Below the pieces are notes generated by a model. The model was not told where the DNA came from, ran no database searches, and worked only from the letters and a program-made list of their open reading frames with translations. Below are positions 10,102 through 20,663 of a DNA stretch of 64,000 bases, one piece after another. Every line of letters begins with the position of its first letter. Position 1 is the first letter of the stretch. The translations under genes and the position numbers were made by a program. The stretch covers positions 124,001 to 188,000 of the forward strand of contig NZ_JHVJ01000005.1 of NCBI RefSeq assembly GCF_000620085.1. Reading direction: 5' to 3'. The stretch is from Marinobacterium jannaschii DSM 6295 (GTDB lineage Bacteria > Pseudomonadota > Gammaproteobacteria > Pseudomonadales > Balneatricaceae).

Positions 10102-12882
10102 ATGGTAACGATTGATGTCGATGGCAGACGCTATCAGGTCGAGGCAGGCCAGAACCTGCTGCAGGCCTGCCTCAGCCTCGGACTCAACCTGCCCTACTTC
10201 TGCTGGCACCCGGCGCTCGGATCAGTCGGTGCCTGTCGTCAATGCGCGGTTACCCAGTATATGGACGCCGACGACAACCGGGGACGCCTGGCAATGGCCT
10301 GTATGACGCCGGTCTCGGACGGTCTGCGCATCTCGCTACAAAACGATGCCGAAAAGGCCTTTCGCAGCGGCATTATTGAAACCCTGATGAGCCGCCACCC
10401 CCATGACTGCCCGGTATGCGAAGAGGGTGGCGACTGTCACCTGCAGGATATGACAGTGATGAGCGGTCACCACCGCAGGCGTTATCGCGGGGCCAAGCGA
10501 ACCTTTCACAATCAGCAACTCGGGCCGCTGGTACGCCACGAGATGAACCGCTGCATTACCTGCTTCAGGTGTGTCCGCTTCTATCGCGATTACGCGGGCG
10601 GCCATGACCTGCACGCGATGGGATCGCGCGACCGGACCTACTTCGGTCGGGTAGAAGATGGCAATCTGGAAAGCCCCTTTGCCGGCAACCTGGTGGAAGT
10701 CTGTCCGACCGGTGTTTTCACCGATAAACCGCACGGCGAGAGTTACAGCCGCAAATGGGATCTGCAGTCCGCTCCGGCAATCTGTGTCCATTGCAGCCTG
10801 GGCTGTAATATTTCTCCCGGCGCGCGCTATGGACGTCTGAAGCGGGTACAGAATCGCTACCACCCCGATATCAACGGCTATTTTCTCTGTGACCGGGGAC
10901 GCTACGGATTCCGTTTTACCGATCCCGACCGCCGCCTGCTTCAGGCGCTGCAGCGCACTGAGGAGGGCGAAGAAACCCTCTCGACCGGTAACGCCCTCTC
11001 CCGCCTGTGGCACCGGATAAAACAGGCAGACCAGCACCTGATCGGCATCGGCTCGCCGCGGGCCTCACTGGAGGCTAACTTTGCCCTGCGTCAGATCGTC
11101 GGGGCAAAGAACTTTTACGCCGGTGTCAGCGCTGTTGAAGATGAGATGGTGCGGCTGGTTTTACAGTTAATGTACTCAGGCGTCCGCAGTGCCAGCCTGC
11201 GCGAAGTCGAACAGGCCGATGCCATACTGATTCTCGGTGAAGACCTCATCCATACCGCCCCGCGAATGGCGCTCAGCGTTCGTCAGGCGGTGCGCAACAA
11301 TCAGCGCCGGCAGGCTGAGGCGCTGCATATTCCTCTATGGCAGGATCAGGCGGTGCGCAACCTCAGCAGCATAGCGCTCAGTCCCTGCTTTATTACCTCC
11401 AGCTACCGGACCGGCCTTGACGAAGTGGCCTCTGGATTGTGGCGAAACAGTCCCCAGAGCCAGACTCTGGTGGCGGACCTTATTGCAAATAAAATCAATG
11501 AGATACCCTCCCTTTCTAAGACACATTCTGAAGGGATGCAAACCTGGGCGATCATGGTGGCAGATGCCCTTAAGCAGGCCAGAAAGCCACTGATTATTGC
11601 CGGCTGTAGCACCCAATACCCGGCACTGCTCGCCGCCGCCGGGCGGATAATGACTGCATTGAAATCCCATAATCCCGCCGCCAGAAGCGCATTTGTATTG
11701 CCTGAATGCAACAGTCTGGGGCTGGCGCTGCTGACAGATAATGATCATGAAAACCGCCTGGAGGATGCCTTTGACGCGGCGGCCCAGGGTAAGAACCATC
11801 TGATCCTGCTGGAAAACGACCTTTACCAGCGGGCCGCACCGCAACAGGTCGATCAGTTTATCGGCCAACTGGGCGAGCTGACCCTGCTCGACTACCAGCG
11901 TCAGCGCACCTTCAGCAAAGCCGATCTGGTCTTGCCGGTGACGCCGTTCAGTGAATCCGGCGGTACCCTGATCAATAACGAGGGGCGTGCCCAGTACTAT
12001 TTTGCCGCTCAGCCCCCGGCACCCGGCACTATGATGAGCTGGCACTGGCTGTGGGAGTCGCGCCATGAAGCCCGACCGGTTGATGAAAATGCCCTGCATC
12101 TGTTGCAGCAGTGCGCAGCAAGCGATCCGCCACTGGCACGGCTGACGGAGCTGTTAAAACAGCTGGACCTTAGCACCGCAGACGGGCGGCTCGGCTATAT
12201 GCAGCTGCCAAGAAAAAGTCAGCGCTATAGCGGGCGGACCGCGATAGATGCGGCGGATGACGTGCGTGAACCGGCCCTGGCGCAGGATGCTCAGTCGTTG
12301 CTCAGCTTCGATATGGAAGGCGTGCCGCCAACGCAGGTGCGCGACCTGCAGCTCAGCCGTTTATTACCGATGAGCTGGTATCCGGGCTGGAATTCCGGAC
12401 AGTCGGTGCACAAGTTTATGCAGGAATACAGCGACGGCCGACCGGGTAGCGGCGTATTGATGCTTCAGCCGGCGGCAGATCATGAATCAGACCTCACCAC
12501 CCTGCAACCCGATACCGAGGTGCAGCAAACCTCCGATCAGTCTCTGACGCTGGTGCCACGCCACTATCTGTTTGGCTCCGATCCGCTCAGTATGGATTCG
12601 CCGCCGGTTGCCTCGCTGGCACCCTCTTCCTGCCTGATGCTGCATCCGGAGGATGCGCAGCGGCGCGGGCTGAATCCACATGACCTGGTCCGATTGGAAT
12701 CCAGCCGGTTCCATCTGGAATTACCGATAAAGACTGACAACACCCTGGCGCCGGGCGTTGCCGCCATCCCCTGGAACCTGCCGGACCAGCCCTGGCTGCC
12801 ACTGCCGCAGCAGGTCGAGCTGGTCGTCGTGCAACGAAGCAACCTGATTGCGCGTGATGGGGAGGAACCTGCCGATGGCTGA
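10102..12882 (+). CDS. nuoG: NADH:quinone oxidoreductase subunit G
   Basis: A 926-residue large iron-sulfur subunit. The N-terminus is a plant-type [2Fe-2S] ferredoxin domain ([15 protein letters not shown]), followed by His/Cys ligands around [10 protein letters not shown], the [17 protein letters not shown] tetranuclear site, and the extra CVHCSLGC site (with [10 protein letters not shown]) corresponding to the N7 cluster of E. coli-type enzymes. The remainder is a molybdopterin-oxidoreductase-like scaffold without obvious cofactor binding. I chose the ATG at 10102, preceded by ggaggt at 10093-10098, over an in-frame ATG at 10060 that would overlap nuoF by 19 bases and add an unrelated leader. 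Confidence 0.96.
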   Translation: MVTIDVDGRRYQVEAGQNLLQACLSLGLNLPYFCWHPALGSVGACRQCAVTQYMDADDNRGRLAMACMTPVSDGLRISLQNDAEKAFRSGIIETLMSRHPHDCPVCEEGGDCHLQDMTVMSGHHRRRYRGAKRTFHNQQLGPLVRHEMNRCITCFRCVRFYRDYAGGHDLHAMGSRDRTYFGRVEDGNLESPFAGNLVEVCPTGVFTDKPHGESYSRKWDLQSAPAICVHCSLGCNISPGARYGRLKRVQNRYHPDINGYFLCDRGRYGFRFTDPDRRLLQALQRTEEGEETLSTGNALSRLWHRIKQADQHLIGIGSPRASLEANFALRQIVGAKNFYAGVSAVEDEMVRLVLQLMYSGVRSASLREVEQADAILILGEDLIHTAPRMALSVRQAVRNNQRRQAEALHIPLWQDQAVRNLSSIALSPCFITSSYRTGLDEVASGLWRNSPQSQTLVADLIANKINEIPSLSKTHSEGMQTWAIMVADALKQARKPLIIAGCSTQYPALLAAAGRIMTALKSHNPAARSAFVLPECNSLGLALLTDNDHENRLEDAFDAAAQGKNHLILLENDLYQRAAPQQVDQFIGQLGELTLLDYQRQRTFSKADLVLPVTPFSESGGTLINNEGRAQYYFAAQPPAPGTMMSWHWLWESRHEARPVDENALHLLQQCAASDPPLARLTELLKQLDLSTADGRLGYMQLPRKSQRYSGRTAIDAADDVREPALAQDAQSLLSFDMEGVPPTQVRDLQLSRLLPMSWYPGWNSGQSVHKFMQEYSDGRPGSGVLMLQPAADHESDLTTLQPDTEVQQTSDQSLTLVPRHYLFGSDPLSMDSPPVASLAPSSCLMLHPEDAQRRGLNPHDLVRLESSRFHLELPIKTDNTLAPGVAAIPWNLPDQPWLPLPQQVELVVVQRSNLIARDGEEPADG

Positions 12883-13828
12883 ATTTATGACCGTGCTGTA
12901 TGTGTTGCTGACACTGCTTCTGCTTCTGGTGCTGGCAGCCATGCTGATCTGGTATGAGCGACGCCTGCTGGCACTTTGGCAGGACCGCTACGGTCCCAAT
13001 CGGGTCGGCCCTTTCGGACTGCTGCAGGTTGCTGCAGATATGATCAAGATCTTCTTCAAGGAGGACTGGATTCCCCCCTTCGCCGAGAAGGCCGTCTTTG
13101 TACTGGCCCCGGCCGTGGTGGTGATCACCATGTTGCTGGCCTTTGCCAATGTTCCCTTCGCCGAATCGCTCTGGGTATCGGATCTCAATGTCGGGGTGCT
13201 GTTTTTTCTCGCGATGAGTGCTCTGGCCGCCTACAGCACCATACTTGCGGGCTGGTCCTCCAACAATAAGTACGCCCTGCTGGGTGGTATGCGTGCCGCT
13301 GCTCAGATGATCAGCTATGACGTCTTTATGGGGCTGTCCCTGATGGGCGTCGTGCTGCTGAGTGGTTCATTCAATCTGAGAGAGATAGTCGAAGCACAGC
13401 AACAGGGCTGGCATATTACCTCGCAGTTCGTCGCCTTCGGTATCTTTATGGTGGCCGCCGTGGCCGAGAGCCATCGCCTGCCCTTTGATCTGCCGGAAGC
13501 GGAGCACGAGATCATCGCCGGCTTTCATACCGAGTACTCGGGTATGAAGTTTGGCCTGTTCTTTGTCGGTGAATATCTCAGCGTCTTGCTGATATCGGCC
13601 ATGAGCGTGGTGTTGTTTTTCGGCGGCTGGCTTGGCCCGATATTGCCGCCGTTTATCTGGTTCTGCCTGAAAACTCTGTTGGTAGTCAGTTTTATTATCC
13701 TGTTGAGGGCTGCGATTCCACGCCCGCGCTTCGATCAGCTGATGGCTTTTGGCTGGAAGCTGATGCTACCGCTGGCGCTGATCAATCTTCTGTTAACCGG
13801 AGCGGTGCTGCTCTGGTGGGAGGCATAG
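12875..13828 (+). CDS. nuoH: NADH:quinone oxidoreductase subunit H
   Basis: A 317-residue membrane subunit with about eight transmembrane helices that couples the quinone site to the proton-pumping arm. Signatures: [20 protein letters not shown] near residue 35, AAAQMISYD, and [28 protein letters not shown] (two adjacent conserved stretches with the acidic residues of the E-channel). The start at 12875 follows a ggggagga Shine-Dalgarno; an upstream in-frame TTG at 12848 would only add an unlikely leader. It overlaps nuoG by eight bases. Confidence 0.96.
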   Translation: MAEFMTVLYVLLTLLLLLVLAAMLIWYERRLLALWQDRYGPNRVGPFGLLQVAADMIKIFFKEDWIPPFAEKAVFVLAPAVVVITMLLAFANVPFAESLWVSDLNVGVLFFLAMSALAAYSTILAGWSSNNKYALLGGMRAAAQMISYDVFMGLSLMGVVLLSGSFNLREIVEAQQQGWHITSQFVAFGIFMVAAVAESHRLPFDLPEAEHEIIAGFHTEYSGMKFGLFFVGEYLSVLLISAMSVVLFFGGWLGPILPPFIWFCLKTLLVVSFIILLRAAIPRPRFDQLMAFGWKLMLPLALINLLLTGAVLLWWEA

Positions 13829-13831
13829 GCG

Positions 13832-14347
13832 ATGCTGAGCCAGTTGAGATCCCTGTGGAAAGTGTTCCAACACAGCTTCACACCCCCTGACACCGTGCAG
13901 TATCCGGAACAGAAACCCTATCTGGCACCTCGCTACCGCGGCCGTATTGTGCTGACCCGGGACCCGGACGGTGAAGAGCGTTGCGTGGCCTGTAATCTGT
14001 GTGCCGCCGTTTGCCCGGTGGATTGTATTGCGCTGCAGCAGGGACTGGATGAAAACGGCCGCTGGCAGGCGGAATTTTTCCGTATCAACTTCTCCCGCTG
14101 CATCATGTGCGGCCTTTGTGAAGAAGCCTGCCCGACCTATGCCATACAGCTCACCCCCGATGTGGAGATGTGTGAGTACGACCGCCAGAACATGGTCTAT
14201 GAAAAGGAACATCTGCTGATCGCCGGCAGCGGAAAGTATCCCGACTACAACTTCTACCGCGTGGCGGGTAAGGATGTCGGCGTCAAGACTAAAGGCAGTG
14301 GCGACAACGAGCAACCGCCGGAGGACTACAGGAGCCTGCTGCCATGA
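13832..14347 (+). CDS. nuoI: NADH:quinone oxidoreductase subunit I
   Basis: A 171-residue 8Fe ferredoxin-like subunit carrying clusters N6a and N6b between NuoG and NuoB. Both ligand sets are visible: [12 protein letters not shown] (about 51-62) and [12 protein letters not shown] (about 90-101). The amphipathic N-terminus precedes the family RYRGR motif. Its stop overlaps the nuoJ start by four bases. Confidence 0.97.
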   Translation: MLSQLRSLWKVFQHSFTPPDTVQYPEQKPYLAPRYRGRIVLTRDPDGEERCVACNLCAAVCPVDCIALQQGLDENGRWQAEFFRINFSRCIMCGLCEEACPTYAIQLTPDVEMCEYDRQNMVYEKEHLLIAGSGKYPDYNFYRVAGKDVGVKTKGSGDNEQPPEDYRSLLP

Positions 14348-14907
14348 TTCAGAGCCTGTTCTACCTCACTGCAGCCATCGCGCTATTCTCGGCACTTTCA
14401 GTTATCTGCAGCCGCCATGCCGTACGCGCCCTGCTCTGGCTGGTACTGACCCAGCTGGCTGTTGCGCTGTTGTTTTTTCTGCTCGGAGCCCCTTTTGCGG
14501 CGGCGCTGGAGGTGCTGGTTTACGCCGGTGCCATTCTGGTGTTGTTTATCTTCGTCATCATGATGCTGAACCTTGGTCGTTCGACGCTGGAGCAGGAGCG
14601 TCAGTGGTTTCCGCTGTCATCGCTGTTTATGCCCACGCTACTCTGCGGCGTCCTGCTGGTCGAGCTACTCTACGCGCTGGATTACAGCAGCGGCCAGGAC
14701 AGCCAGTATGTCGCGCCGAAAGCACTGGGGATCAGTCTGTTCGGCCCCTACCTTCTGGTGGTCGAGCTTTGCTCGATGTTGTTGCTCAGCGGGCTGATCG
14801 GAGCCTGGCACCTGACTCGCCCCTATTTGCATCCCAGGCAGGGCGCGAACGGCATGCTTCCGGCGGCCGATCTGCGCGCTAAAGTGCAGAAGGAGCCCTG
14901 GCTATGA
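14344..14907 (+). CDS. nuoJ: NADH:quinone oxidoreductase subunit J
   Basis: A 187-residue hydrophobic subunit with five predicted transmembrane helices. The [21 protein letters not shown] stretch (about 57-77) is the conserved helix 3 that contains the pi-bulge linked to coupling in complex I. It sits between nuoI and nuoK with four-base overlaps on both sides. Confidence 0.95.
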   Translation: MIQSLFYLTAAIALFSALSVICSRHAVRALLWLVLTQLAVALLFFLLGAPFAAALEVLVYAGAILVLFIFVIMMLNLGRSTLEQERQWFPLSSLFMPTLLCGVLLVELLYALDYSSGQDSQYVAPKALGISLFGPYLLVVELCSMLLLSGLIGAWHLTRPYLHPRQGANGMLPAADLRAKVQKEPWL

Positions 14908-15218
14908 CTGCCGACCTGCTGCAACAGACCATCTGGCTGGCCGCCGTACTCTTCGCGATCGGTTTTATTGGCTTGATGGTGCGGCGCAATATGCTGTTTA
15001 TGCTGCTCAGTCTGGAGCTGATGCTCAATGCTGCCGCATTACTGTTTATCTGCGGCGGTGCCGTTTGGGGACAGGCAGATGGACAGGTGATGTTTATCAT
15101 CGTGCTGACTGTCGCCGGGGCGGAGGTTGCCGTGGGGCTGGGGTTACTGATTCAGCTACAGCGTCGCTGTAAATCACTGGATATCGATCGCCTCAGCAAG
15201 ATGGGGGAAACGGAATGA
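14904..15218 (+). CDS. nuoK: NADH:quinone oxidoreductase subunit K
   Basis: A 104-residue, three-helix membrane subunit, an MrpC homologue. It has the family signatures IGLMVRRNMLFMLLSLELMLNA (helices 1-2, with the conserved Glu) and LTVAGAEVAVGLGLL (helix 3, with the second conserved Glu). These acidic residues are part of the proton path. It overlaps nuoJ and nuoL by four bases each. Confidence 0.96.
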   Translation: MTADLLQQTIWLAAVLFAIGFIGLMVRRNMLFMLLSLELMLNAAALLFICGGAVWGQADGQVMFIIVLTVAGAEVAVGLGLLIQLQRRCKSLDIDRLSKMGETE

Positions 15219-17053
15219 GTGGCGTGCTCTGGCTGATCCCTGCATTGCCCTTGTTCAGTGCCATGATACTGATCTCCGGTCAGGGACGATTCAGGCAGCG
15301 CCCGGTGATGGCACTGGGCGTTGGTTCGCTGTTGCTGGCGTTTGTCAGCGCACTGATCGCCACCGTAGAGTTTCTGTTGTCCGACGTTTCCGGTCTTAGC
15401 CAACCCTTATGGCGCTGGCTCAGCCTTGAGGGCCTGAGTGTGCGTTTCGGCCTCTGGTTTGATCCGCTGTCAATGGTCATGGCGCTGGTTGTGACCGGCG
15501 TCGGCCTGCTGATCCATCTGTACGCCGCGGGCTATATGTATAACGATCCCGGCTATTGTCGCTTTTTCGCCTATATGAACCTGTTTGTCGCCTCGATGCT
15601 GATTCTGGTGCTGGCGGGCAACCTGCTACTGCTGTATCTGGGCTGGGAAGGCGTCGGGCTCTGCAGTTACCTGTTAATCGGATTCTGGTATCAGCAGGAG
15701 AAAAATGCGCTGGCAGCGCGGAAGGCGTTTATTATCACCCGTATCGGTGACACCGCCCTGCTGATCGCGCTGTTTCTGATTTACAGTCTGTTTGGCACCC
15801 TCGATATATCACGCATCACCGAGAGCGTGTCTGACGTCATCGCCAAACCGGATACGCTCTCGGCCCTGATCGCGTTATTACTGCTGCTCGGTGCCTGCGG
15901 CAAGTCAGCTCAGCTGCCGCTGCATACCTGGCTGCCGGATGCGATGGCTGGTCCGACGCCGGTCAGCGCCCTGATCCACGCCGCGACCATGGTTACGGCG
16001 GGCGTCTATCTGATCGCGCGGCTGCAGGCGCTGTTCCTGATCCATCCCGAGGTCGAGCTGGTGCTGGCCTGGGTTGGCGGACTGACTCTGTTTATCGCCG
16101 CGTGCAGCGCATTAGTGCAAACCGATCTCAAGCGCATACTGGCCTATTCAACCATCAGTCAGATTGGCTACATGTTTCTCGCTCTGGGCGTCGGCGCCGG
16201 GTCATTCGCAATCTTTCATCTGGTGACCCATGCCTTCTTCAAGGCGCTGCTGTTCCTCTCGGCCGGCTCCGTCATTATGCATATGAAGCACGAGCAGAAT
16301 ATTTACCTCATGGGCGGACTCCGGCGCTTTGTTACGGCGCCGTTCTGGGGCTTTGTCACCGGGGTATTCGCCCTGGCGGCACTGCCCCTCAGTTCGGGAT
16401 ATTTCAGTAAGGAACCGATTCTGCTGTTTGCCGCCCAGCAGCAGATGGCACTCTGGCTGCTGGCGGCGGCCGGAGCCTTTATCACCGCGCTGTATAGCTT
16501 CCGAATGCTGTTTGTAGTGTTTTTCGGTCAGCCGCAGACTCGTCCCCATCGCCTGCCGTTGCCACAGGCCCCGCGCCGTATGATGGCGATCGCCCTGCTC
16601 TCCCTGGTATTGCTGAGTCTGCTGGGGGGCTTGCTGCAACCGGATCTTTCATCAGTGCTGCAGGAGCAGTATCTGCTGGCGGCCCACGGGCAGGAGTGGC
16701 TGAGTCTCGCTCTGCCGCTGCTGGGATTGTTACTGGCCTGGCAGCTCTATTACAAACGCCCGCTCTGGAGTAACCGCATCCGGGCGCTGCCCCTGCCCGC
16801 CAGGTTGCAGAGCGCATTCTTTGAAGGCTGGGGATTCGACCGGCTCTATCAGCGCCTGATCAGCGCTCCGTTTTGTCGCCTGGCAGAGGCAAACCGAGCG
16901 GATCTGGCGGATCTGGTGAGCAGGATTCCCGAGCAACTGAGCCAGACACTAAGCCATCTGTTGCGCTTCAGCCAGAGCGGTCTCACCCGCTGGTATGCAG
17001 CGGCGATGGTTGTTGGCGTGATCGTACTGATTGGAACCGGAGCTGCACTATGA
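15215..17053 (+). CDS. nuoL: NADH:quinone oxidoreductase subunit L
   Basis: A 612-residue antiporter-like proton-pumping subunit with about 14-16 transmembrane helices and the distal lateral-helix region. Conserved elements: LLLYLGWEGVGLCSYLLIGFW (about 136-156; the Glu is the pump residue), GKSAQLPLHTWLPDAMAGPTPVSALIHAATMV (two consecutive motifs with the key Lys and His), and LKRILAYSTISQIGYM. It starts inside the nuoK stop. A 52-base gap follows before nuoM, the largest spacing in the operon's membrane-arm half. Confidence 0.96.
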   Translation: MSGVLWLIPALPLFSAMILISGQGRFRQRPVMALGVGSLLLAFVSALIATVEFLLSDVSGLSQPLWRWLSLEGLSVRFGLWFDPLSMVMALVVTGVGLLIHLYAAGYMYNDPGYCRFFAYMNLFVASMLILVLAGNLLLLYLGWEGVGLCSYLLIGFWYQQEKNALAARKAFIITRIGDTALLIALFLIYSLFGTLDISRITESVSDVIAKPDTLSALIALLLLLGACGKSAQLPLHTWLPDAMAGPTPVSALIHAATMVTAGVYLIARLQALFLIHPEVELVLAWVGGLTLFIAACSALVQTDLKRILAYSTISQIGYMFLALGVGAGSFAIFHLVTHAFFKALLFLSAGSVIMHMKHEQNIYLMGGLRRFVTAPFWGFVTGVFALAALPLSSGYFSKEPILLFAAQQQMALWLLAAAGAFITALYSFRMLFVVFFGQPQTRPHRLPLPQAPRRMMAIALLSLVLLSLLGGLLQPDLSSVLQEQYLLAAHGQEWLSLALPLLGLLLAWQLYYKRPLWSNRIRALPLPARLQSAFFEGWGFDRLYQRLISAPFCRLAEANRADLADLVSRIPEQLSQTLSHLLRFSQSGLTRWYAAAMVVGVIVLIGTGAAL

Positions 17054-17105
17054 TGATTGCGCCTGGACTGAGCAGTGCAAGCACCGGGATGATGAGGTCC
17101 AGTCT

Positions 17106-18617
17106 ATGCTGGCGCTGATTATCCTGATACTGACCCTCGGCGCACTTTCAGCGGCCCTGTGTGAACGGCTAAAGCCTGGCAGCGCACGCTATATTGCGCT
17201 GGCGACGGTGACGTTTGACCTGTTGCTTTTACTCCCGCTGACCCTGACACAACCCGATCAGACCGTTGCCGTTGGCCTCAGTGAAGGCTGGTACCTTTAC
17301 GAGCATTACAACTGGATACCGCAGTTTGGCGTCGCGGTGATACTGGCGGTGGACGGTCTCAGTCTGGCGCTGCTGCTATTGACCCTGTTGCTGGGCATAA
17401 TCGCCATCGCGGCCTCATGGCGTGAGATACGGCAGCGGTGTGGTTTCTTCTATTTCAACCTGCTCAGTTCCCTGGCGGGTATCTGCGGCGTATTTCTCGC
17501 ACTGGACCTGTTCCTGTTCTTTGTCTTCTGGGAGCTGATGCTGATACCCCTCTACTTTCTTATCGGCATCTGGGGCTATGAGCAGCGTCATTACGCAGCC
17601 CTCAAGTTTGTTATCTTTACCCAGGCCAGCGGGCTGCTGATGCTGGTATCCATTATCGCGCTGGCGTTACAGCATCAGGACAGCGCCGGAGACTTCAGCT
17701 TCAACTATTTCGACCTGCTCTCCAGCGGAAGTTACGCCCGCGACAGCTTCTGGCTAATGCTCGGTTTCTTTGTAGCCTTTGTGGTTAAACTCCCGGCCGT
17801 ACCTCTGCACAGCTGGCTGCCGGATGCCCACACCCAGGCCCCTACCGGCGGCAGTATTATTCTTGCCGGGATTTTGCTGAAAACCGGCGCCTACGGCCTG
17901 ATCCGCTTTCTGATACCGTTGTTTCCGGACAGCCTTGGCTATTTTGCGCCCTGGGCCATGGGGCTGGGCGTGGTCGCAGTCGTCTATGCCGCCATGATGG
18001 CATTTGTGCAGCAGGATCTTAAACGGATGATCGCCTATAGCAGTATCAGTCATATGGGGTTTGTGCTGATCGGCCTTTTTGCCTGGCACAGCCTTTCTAC
18101 TCAGGGGGCGGTTTATCAGATGGTCACTCACGGCCTTAGTGCAGCGGCCCTGTTTATGCTGGCCGGGATCATCCAGCATCGCATCCACAGCCGTCAGCTT
18201 AGCGATATGGGGGGACTCTGGCACTGCCTGCCCCGTGCCGGGGCATTTATGCTGTTTTTCGTAATGGCCTCACTGGGCTTGCCGGGCCTTGGCAACTTTG
18301 TCGCAGAGCTGCTGGTGCTGATGGGAAGCTTTCTGGTCAATCCGTGGTTTGCCGTTATCGCAGCCAGCGGTCTGCTACTGTCGGCAGTCTATGGTTTACG
18401 CATGATGCACCGGGCCTTTTTCGGTAAGGCACTTATCAGCCGGGATATAGCGGATCTGCAGCCCAATGAAACGGCCGCGCTGGCGACGCTGGCGTTGGGA
18501 CTGTTGTTACTGGGTCTGGCACCGCAGCTGTTTATCGACCTGACCCAGCCCGCGCTGGATAACCTCACTCTGCTTATTAATCAGACTTATCACCAGATGG
18601 CCGGAGATGCGCAATGA
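17106..18617 (+). CDS. nuoM: NADH:quinone oxidoreductase subunit M
   Basis: A 503-residue antiporter-like proton-pumping subunit with about 14 transmembrane helices. FFVFWELMLIPLYFLIGIWG carries the conserved helix-5 Glu, and KLPAVPLHSWLPDAHTQAPT plus LKRMIAYSSISHMGFV are the central family motifs. The ATG at 17106 is preceded by gatgagg; an open TTG-started leader from 17031 overlaps the nuoL 3' end and is not expected to be translated. Confidence 0.95.
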   Translation: MLALIILILTLGALSAALCERLKPGSARYIALATVTFDLLLLLPLTLTQPDQTVAVGLSEGWYLYEHYNWIPQFGVAVILAVDGLSLALLLLTLLLGIIAIAASWREIRQRCGFFYFNLLSSLAGICGVFLALDLFLFFVFWELMLIPLYFLIGIWGYEQRHYAALKFVIFTQASGLLMLVSIIALALQHQDSAGDFSFNYFDLLSSGSYARDSFWLMLGFFVAFVVKLPAVPLHSWLPDAHTQAPTGGSIILAGILLKTGAYGLIRFLIPLFPDSLGYFAPWAMGLGVVAVVYAAMMAFVQQDLKRMIAYSSISHMGFVLIGLFAWHSLSTQGAVYQMVTHGLSAAALFMLAGIIQHRIHSRQLSDMGGLWHCLPRAGAFMLFFVMASLGLPGLGNFVAELLVLMGSFLVNPWFAVIAASGLLLSAVYGLRMMHRAFFGKALISRDIADLQPNETAALATLALGLLLLGLAPQLFIDLTQPALDNLTLLINQTYHQMAGDAQ

Positions 18618-20065
18618 GTTCCGATAGCCTCCTCTCGTTGTTACCGCTGATCTGCATATCTGTCACCATCATGATTCTGATGCTACAGATCGTCCTGGTG
18701 CCCGGAGACCGGCTCAGCTACTGGCTTACCGTTATCGGCGTCGTCGCAACGCTCTGGGCGACGTTTTTCATCACGCCGTTACTGCCCCAGCAAGCGACGA
18801 TACTGCTAACGGTAGATGCCGAAGCACGCCTGTTTAGTCAGATCCTGGTGATCTGTACACTGCTGTTGCTGCCTTTCTGTCACCGGATACCAACTGCCCG
18901 CGGCTCATCTGCTGAGTACTTGCTGCTACTGCTGCTGACCCTGCTGGGGGCCCTGGTGCTGGCCAGCGCCAGTCATATGGCGGCGCTGGTGATTGGGGTC
19001 GAACTGATATCACTTTCACTGGTCGTGATGATCGCCTATCCCTTTGCACCGCAATACAGCACAGCACTCGAGACCGGCATTAAATACCTGCTGCTATCCG
19101 GGGTTGCATCGGCAGTTCTGCTGTTTGGAGCCGGGCTGACCTATATCGGACTGGGGGCACTTGAGTTCAGCGCCATCAGTCAGGCATTCACCGATATTGA
19201 CCTGATGGAGCAAGGGCTTGTATTGAGCGGACTGATGATGGTGATAGCAGCCATTGGATTTAAGCTTTCACTCGCACCATTTCATTTGTGGACGGCAGAT
19301 CTCTATCAGGGCGCACCGCTGCTCTCTGCCACGGTGCTGGCAACGCTGGCCAAAGCCGCTATGGCACTGGCGTTGTTTCGCTTCTATCTGGCGGCGGATC
19401 TGGCGGTGCTTCAGGTGATTAACCTGGGGATTGCCCTGCTCGCTATTCTGTCGATGCTGACCGGTAACCTGCTGGCGCTGTTTCAGCGTGATCTGCGGCG
19501 AATCATGGCCGGGTCGTCAATCGCTCACTTTGGCTATCTGATGGTCTTGCTGGTCGCCATATCCACCCTGCACAGCGTCGAGGGAGCCGCACAAAGCCGG
19601 GCTCTTTTAGCCTGGGTGATCTATCTTGTCACCTACCTTGCTGCGACTCTGGCCGTATTCTCGGTGATGCTACATATAGCCCCGGCCAGTGAGGCTTTTC
19701 ACCAAACGCAGCTAAAAGGGCTTTGTCAGCGCCATCCGCTGTCGGGCTGGGTGTTATTGCTGGCAATGCTTTCTCTGGCAGGTATCCCGCTCACGGCCGG
19801 CTTCATTGGAAAGTTCTATATCTTCACCGAAGCGGTTAACGGTACTCTGTGGGGCCTGCTGCTGACACTGATCGCCGCCAGTGCGATAGGCTTGTTCTAC
19901 TATCTGAAAGTAGTGCTGATGCTGATCAGTCCGGCTGAGGGGGCAGAAGCCGATCCGGTAACCGGACGTTGGCTCACCCGGCTACCGATTATTCTGATAG
20001 CGCTGTTTATTGTGTTTGTCGGCATCTATCCGCCTTCGCTGATTGATCTGCTCAGCCAGCTATAG
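18614..20065 (+). CDS. nuoN: NADH:quinone oxidoreductase subunit N
   Basis: A 483-residue antiporter-like subunit with about 14 transmembrane helices, last gene of the nuo operon. Motifs: LVIGVELISLSLVVM (helix-5 Glu), GFKLSLAPFHLWTADLYQGAP and FQRDLRRIMAGSSIAHFGY. It overlaps nuoM by four bases. No clear hairpin terminator is visible in the 77 bases before the convergent gene. Confidence 0.96.
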   Translation: MSSDSLLSLLPLICISVTIMILMLQIVLVPGDRLSYWLTVIGVVATLWATFFITPLLPQQATILLTVDAEARLFSQILVICTLLLLPFCHRIPTARGSSAEYLLLLLLTLLGALVLASASHMAALVIGVELISLSLVVMIAYPFAPQYSTALETGIKYLLLSGVASAVLLFGAGLTYIGLGALEFSAISQAFTDIDLMEQGLVLSGLMMVIAAIGFKLSLAPFHLWTADLYQGAPLLSATVLATLAKAAMALALFRFYLAADLAVLQVINLGIALLAILSMLTGNLLALFQRDLRRIMAGSSIAHFGYLMVLLVAISTLHSVEGAAQSRALLAWVIYLVTYLAATLAVFSVMLHIAPASEAFHQTQLKGLCQRHPLSGWVLLLAMLSLAGIPLTAGFIGKFYIFTEAVNGTLWGLLLTLIAASAIGLFYYLKVVLMLISPAEGAEADPVTGRWLTRLPIILIALFIVFVGIYPPSLIDLLSQL

Positions 20066-20142
20066 CTTTGCTTGCCGAAAGGTCGGAAATTCTACAGCCA
20101 GGATTTTCATGCTTAGTGCCTTAACTCCGGCCGCTCTGTCGT

Positions 20143-20514
20143 TTATCGGGGCAGTCGCACTCTTTTGGTCTTGCCGCCGAAGCCGTGGCGGGAGTCATGC
20201 GCCCGGATTGTTACCCATTGTGGCGTGTCCGGCTTCTTAAAATCATAGATAGCGCGGGTAAAGGGCTGTTCCTGAACATGGGGATGGTAAAGCGTACGCA
20301 CAGCAAGCACTTCGCCTGAGTCTGAAACCACCTCCCAGCGATCGACATAATGTTCCCAGCCTTCGTCCTGATGCAGCACCGTCACTTTGATGGTGCAACT
20401 GGAGGCACAGTTAACCTTTACATCGACGACATCGGCCTCCCCCGCCAAAAGCCCGGCAGAGTTAAGCAAAAGTGCGGAATAAATCGCACCGAGACAGACT
20501 TCTTTTCTGATCAT
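20143..20514 (-). CDS. Small secreted protein of unknown function
   Basis: A 123-residue protein with an N-terminal signal peptide (about 1-25, cleavage probably after LLAGEA or nearby) and a short, probably all-beta mature domain. Two cysteines five residues apart (NCASSCTIKV, about 35-44) could form a disulfide in the periplasm; the C-terminus is basic (GGKTKRVRLPR). A Shine-Dalgarno-like aggtaaggg lies upstream of the start. It is convergent with nuoN and divergent from the cache protein. I do not recognise the family. Confidence 0.7.
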   Translation of the reverse strand: MIRKEVCLGAIYSALLLNSAGLLAGEADVVDVKVNCASSCTIKVTVLHQDEGWEHYVDRWEVVSDSGEVLAVRTLYHPHVQEQPFTRAIYDFKKPDTPQWVTIRAHDSRHGFGGKTKRVRLPR

Positions 20515-20663
20515 CCCTTACCTCCATTCAGCCTCATCGAACTTCCCGGCTCGATTCAGAGTGCACACTGTAGCGACCTGTGTGAACTATACTTGCTTTT
20601 CATTGCATGAGATATACCGTGCATTCTGGTTGAGTTGTCCTGAAGCGAGCCGTATACAACAAA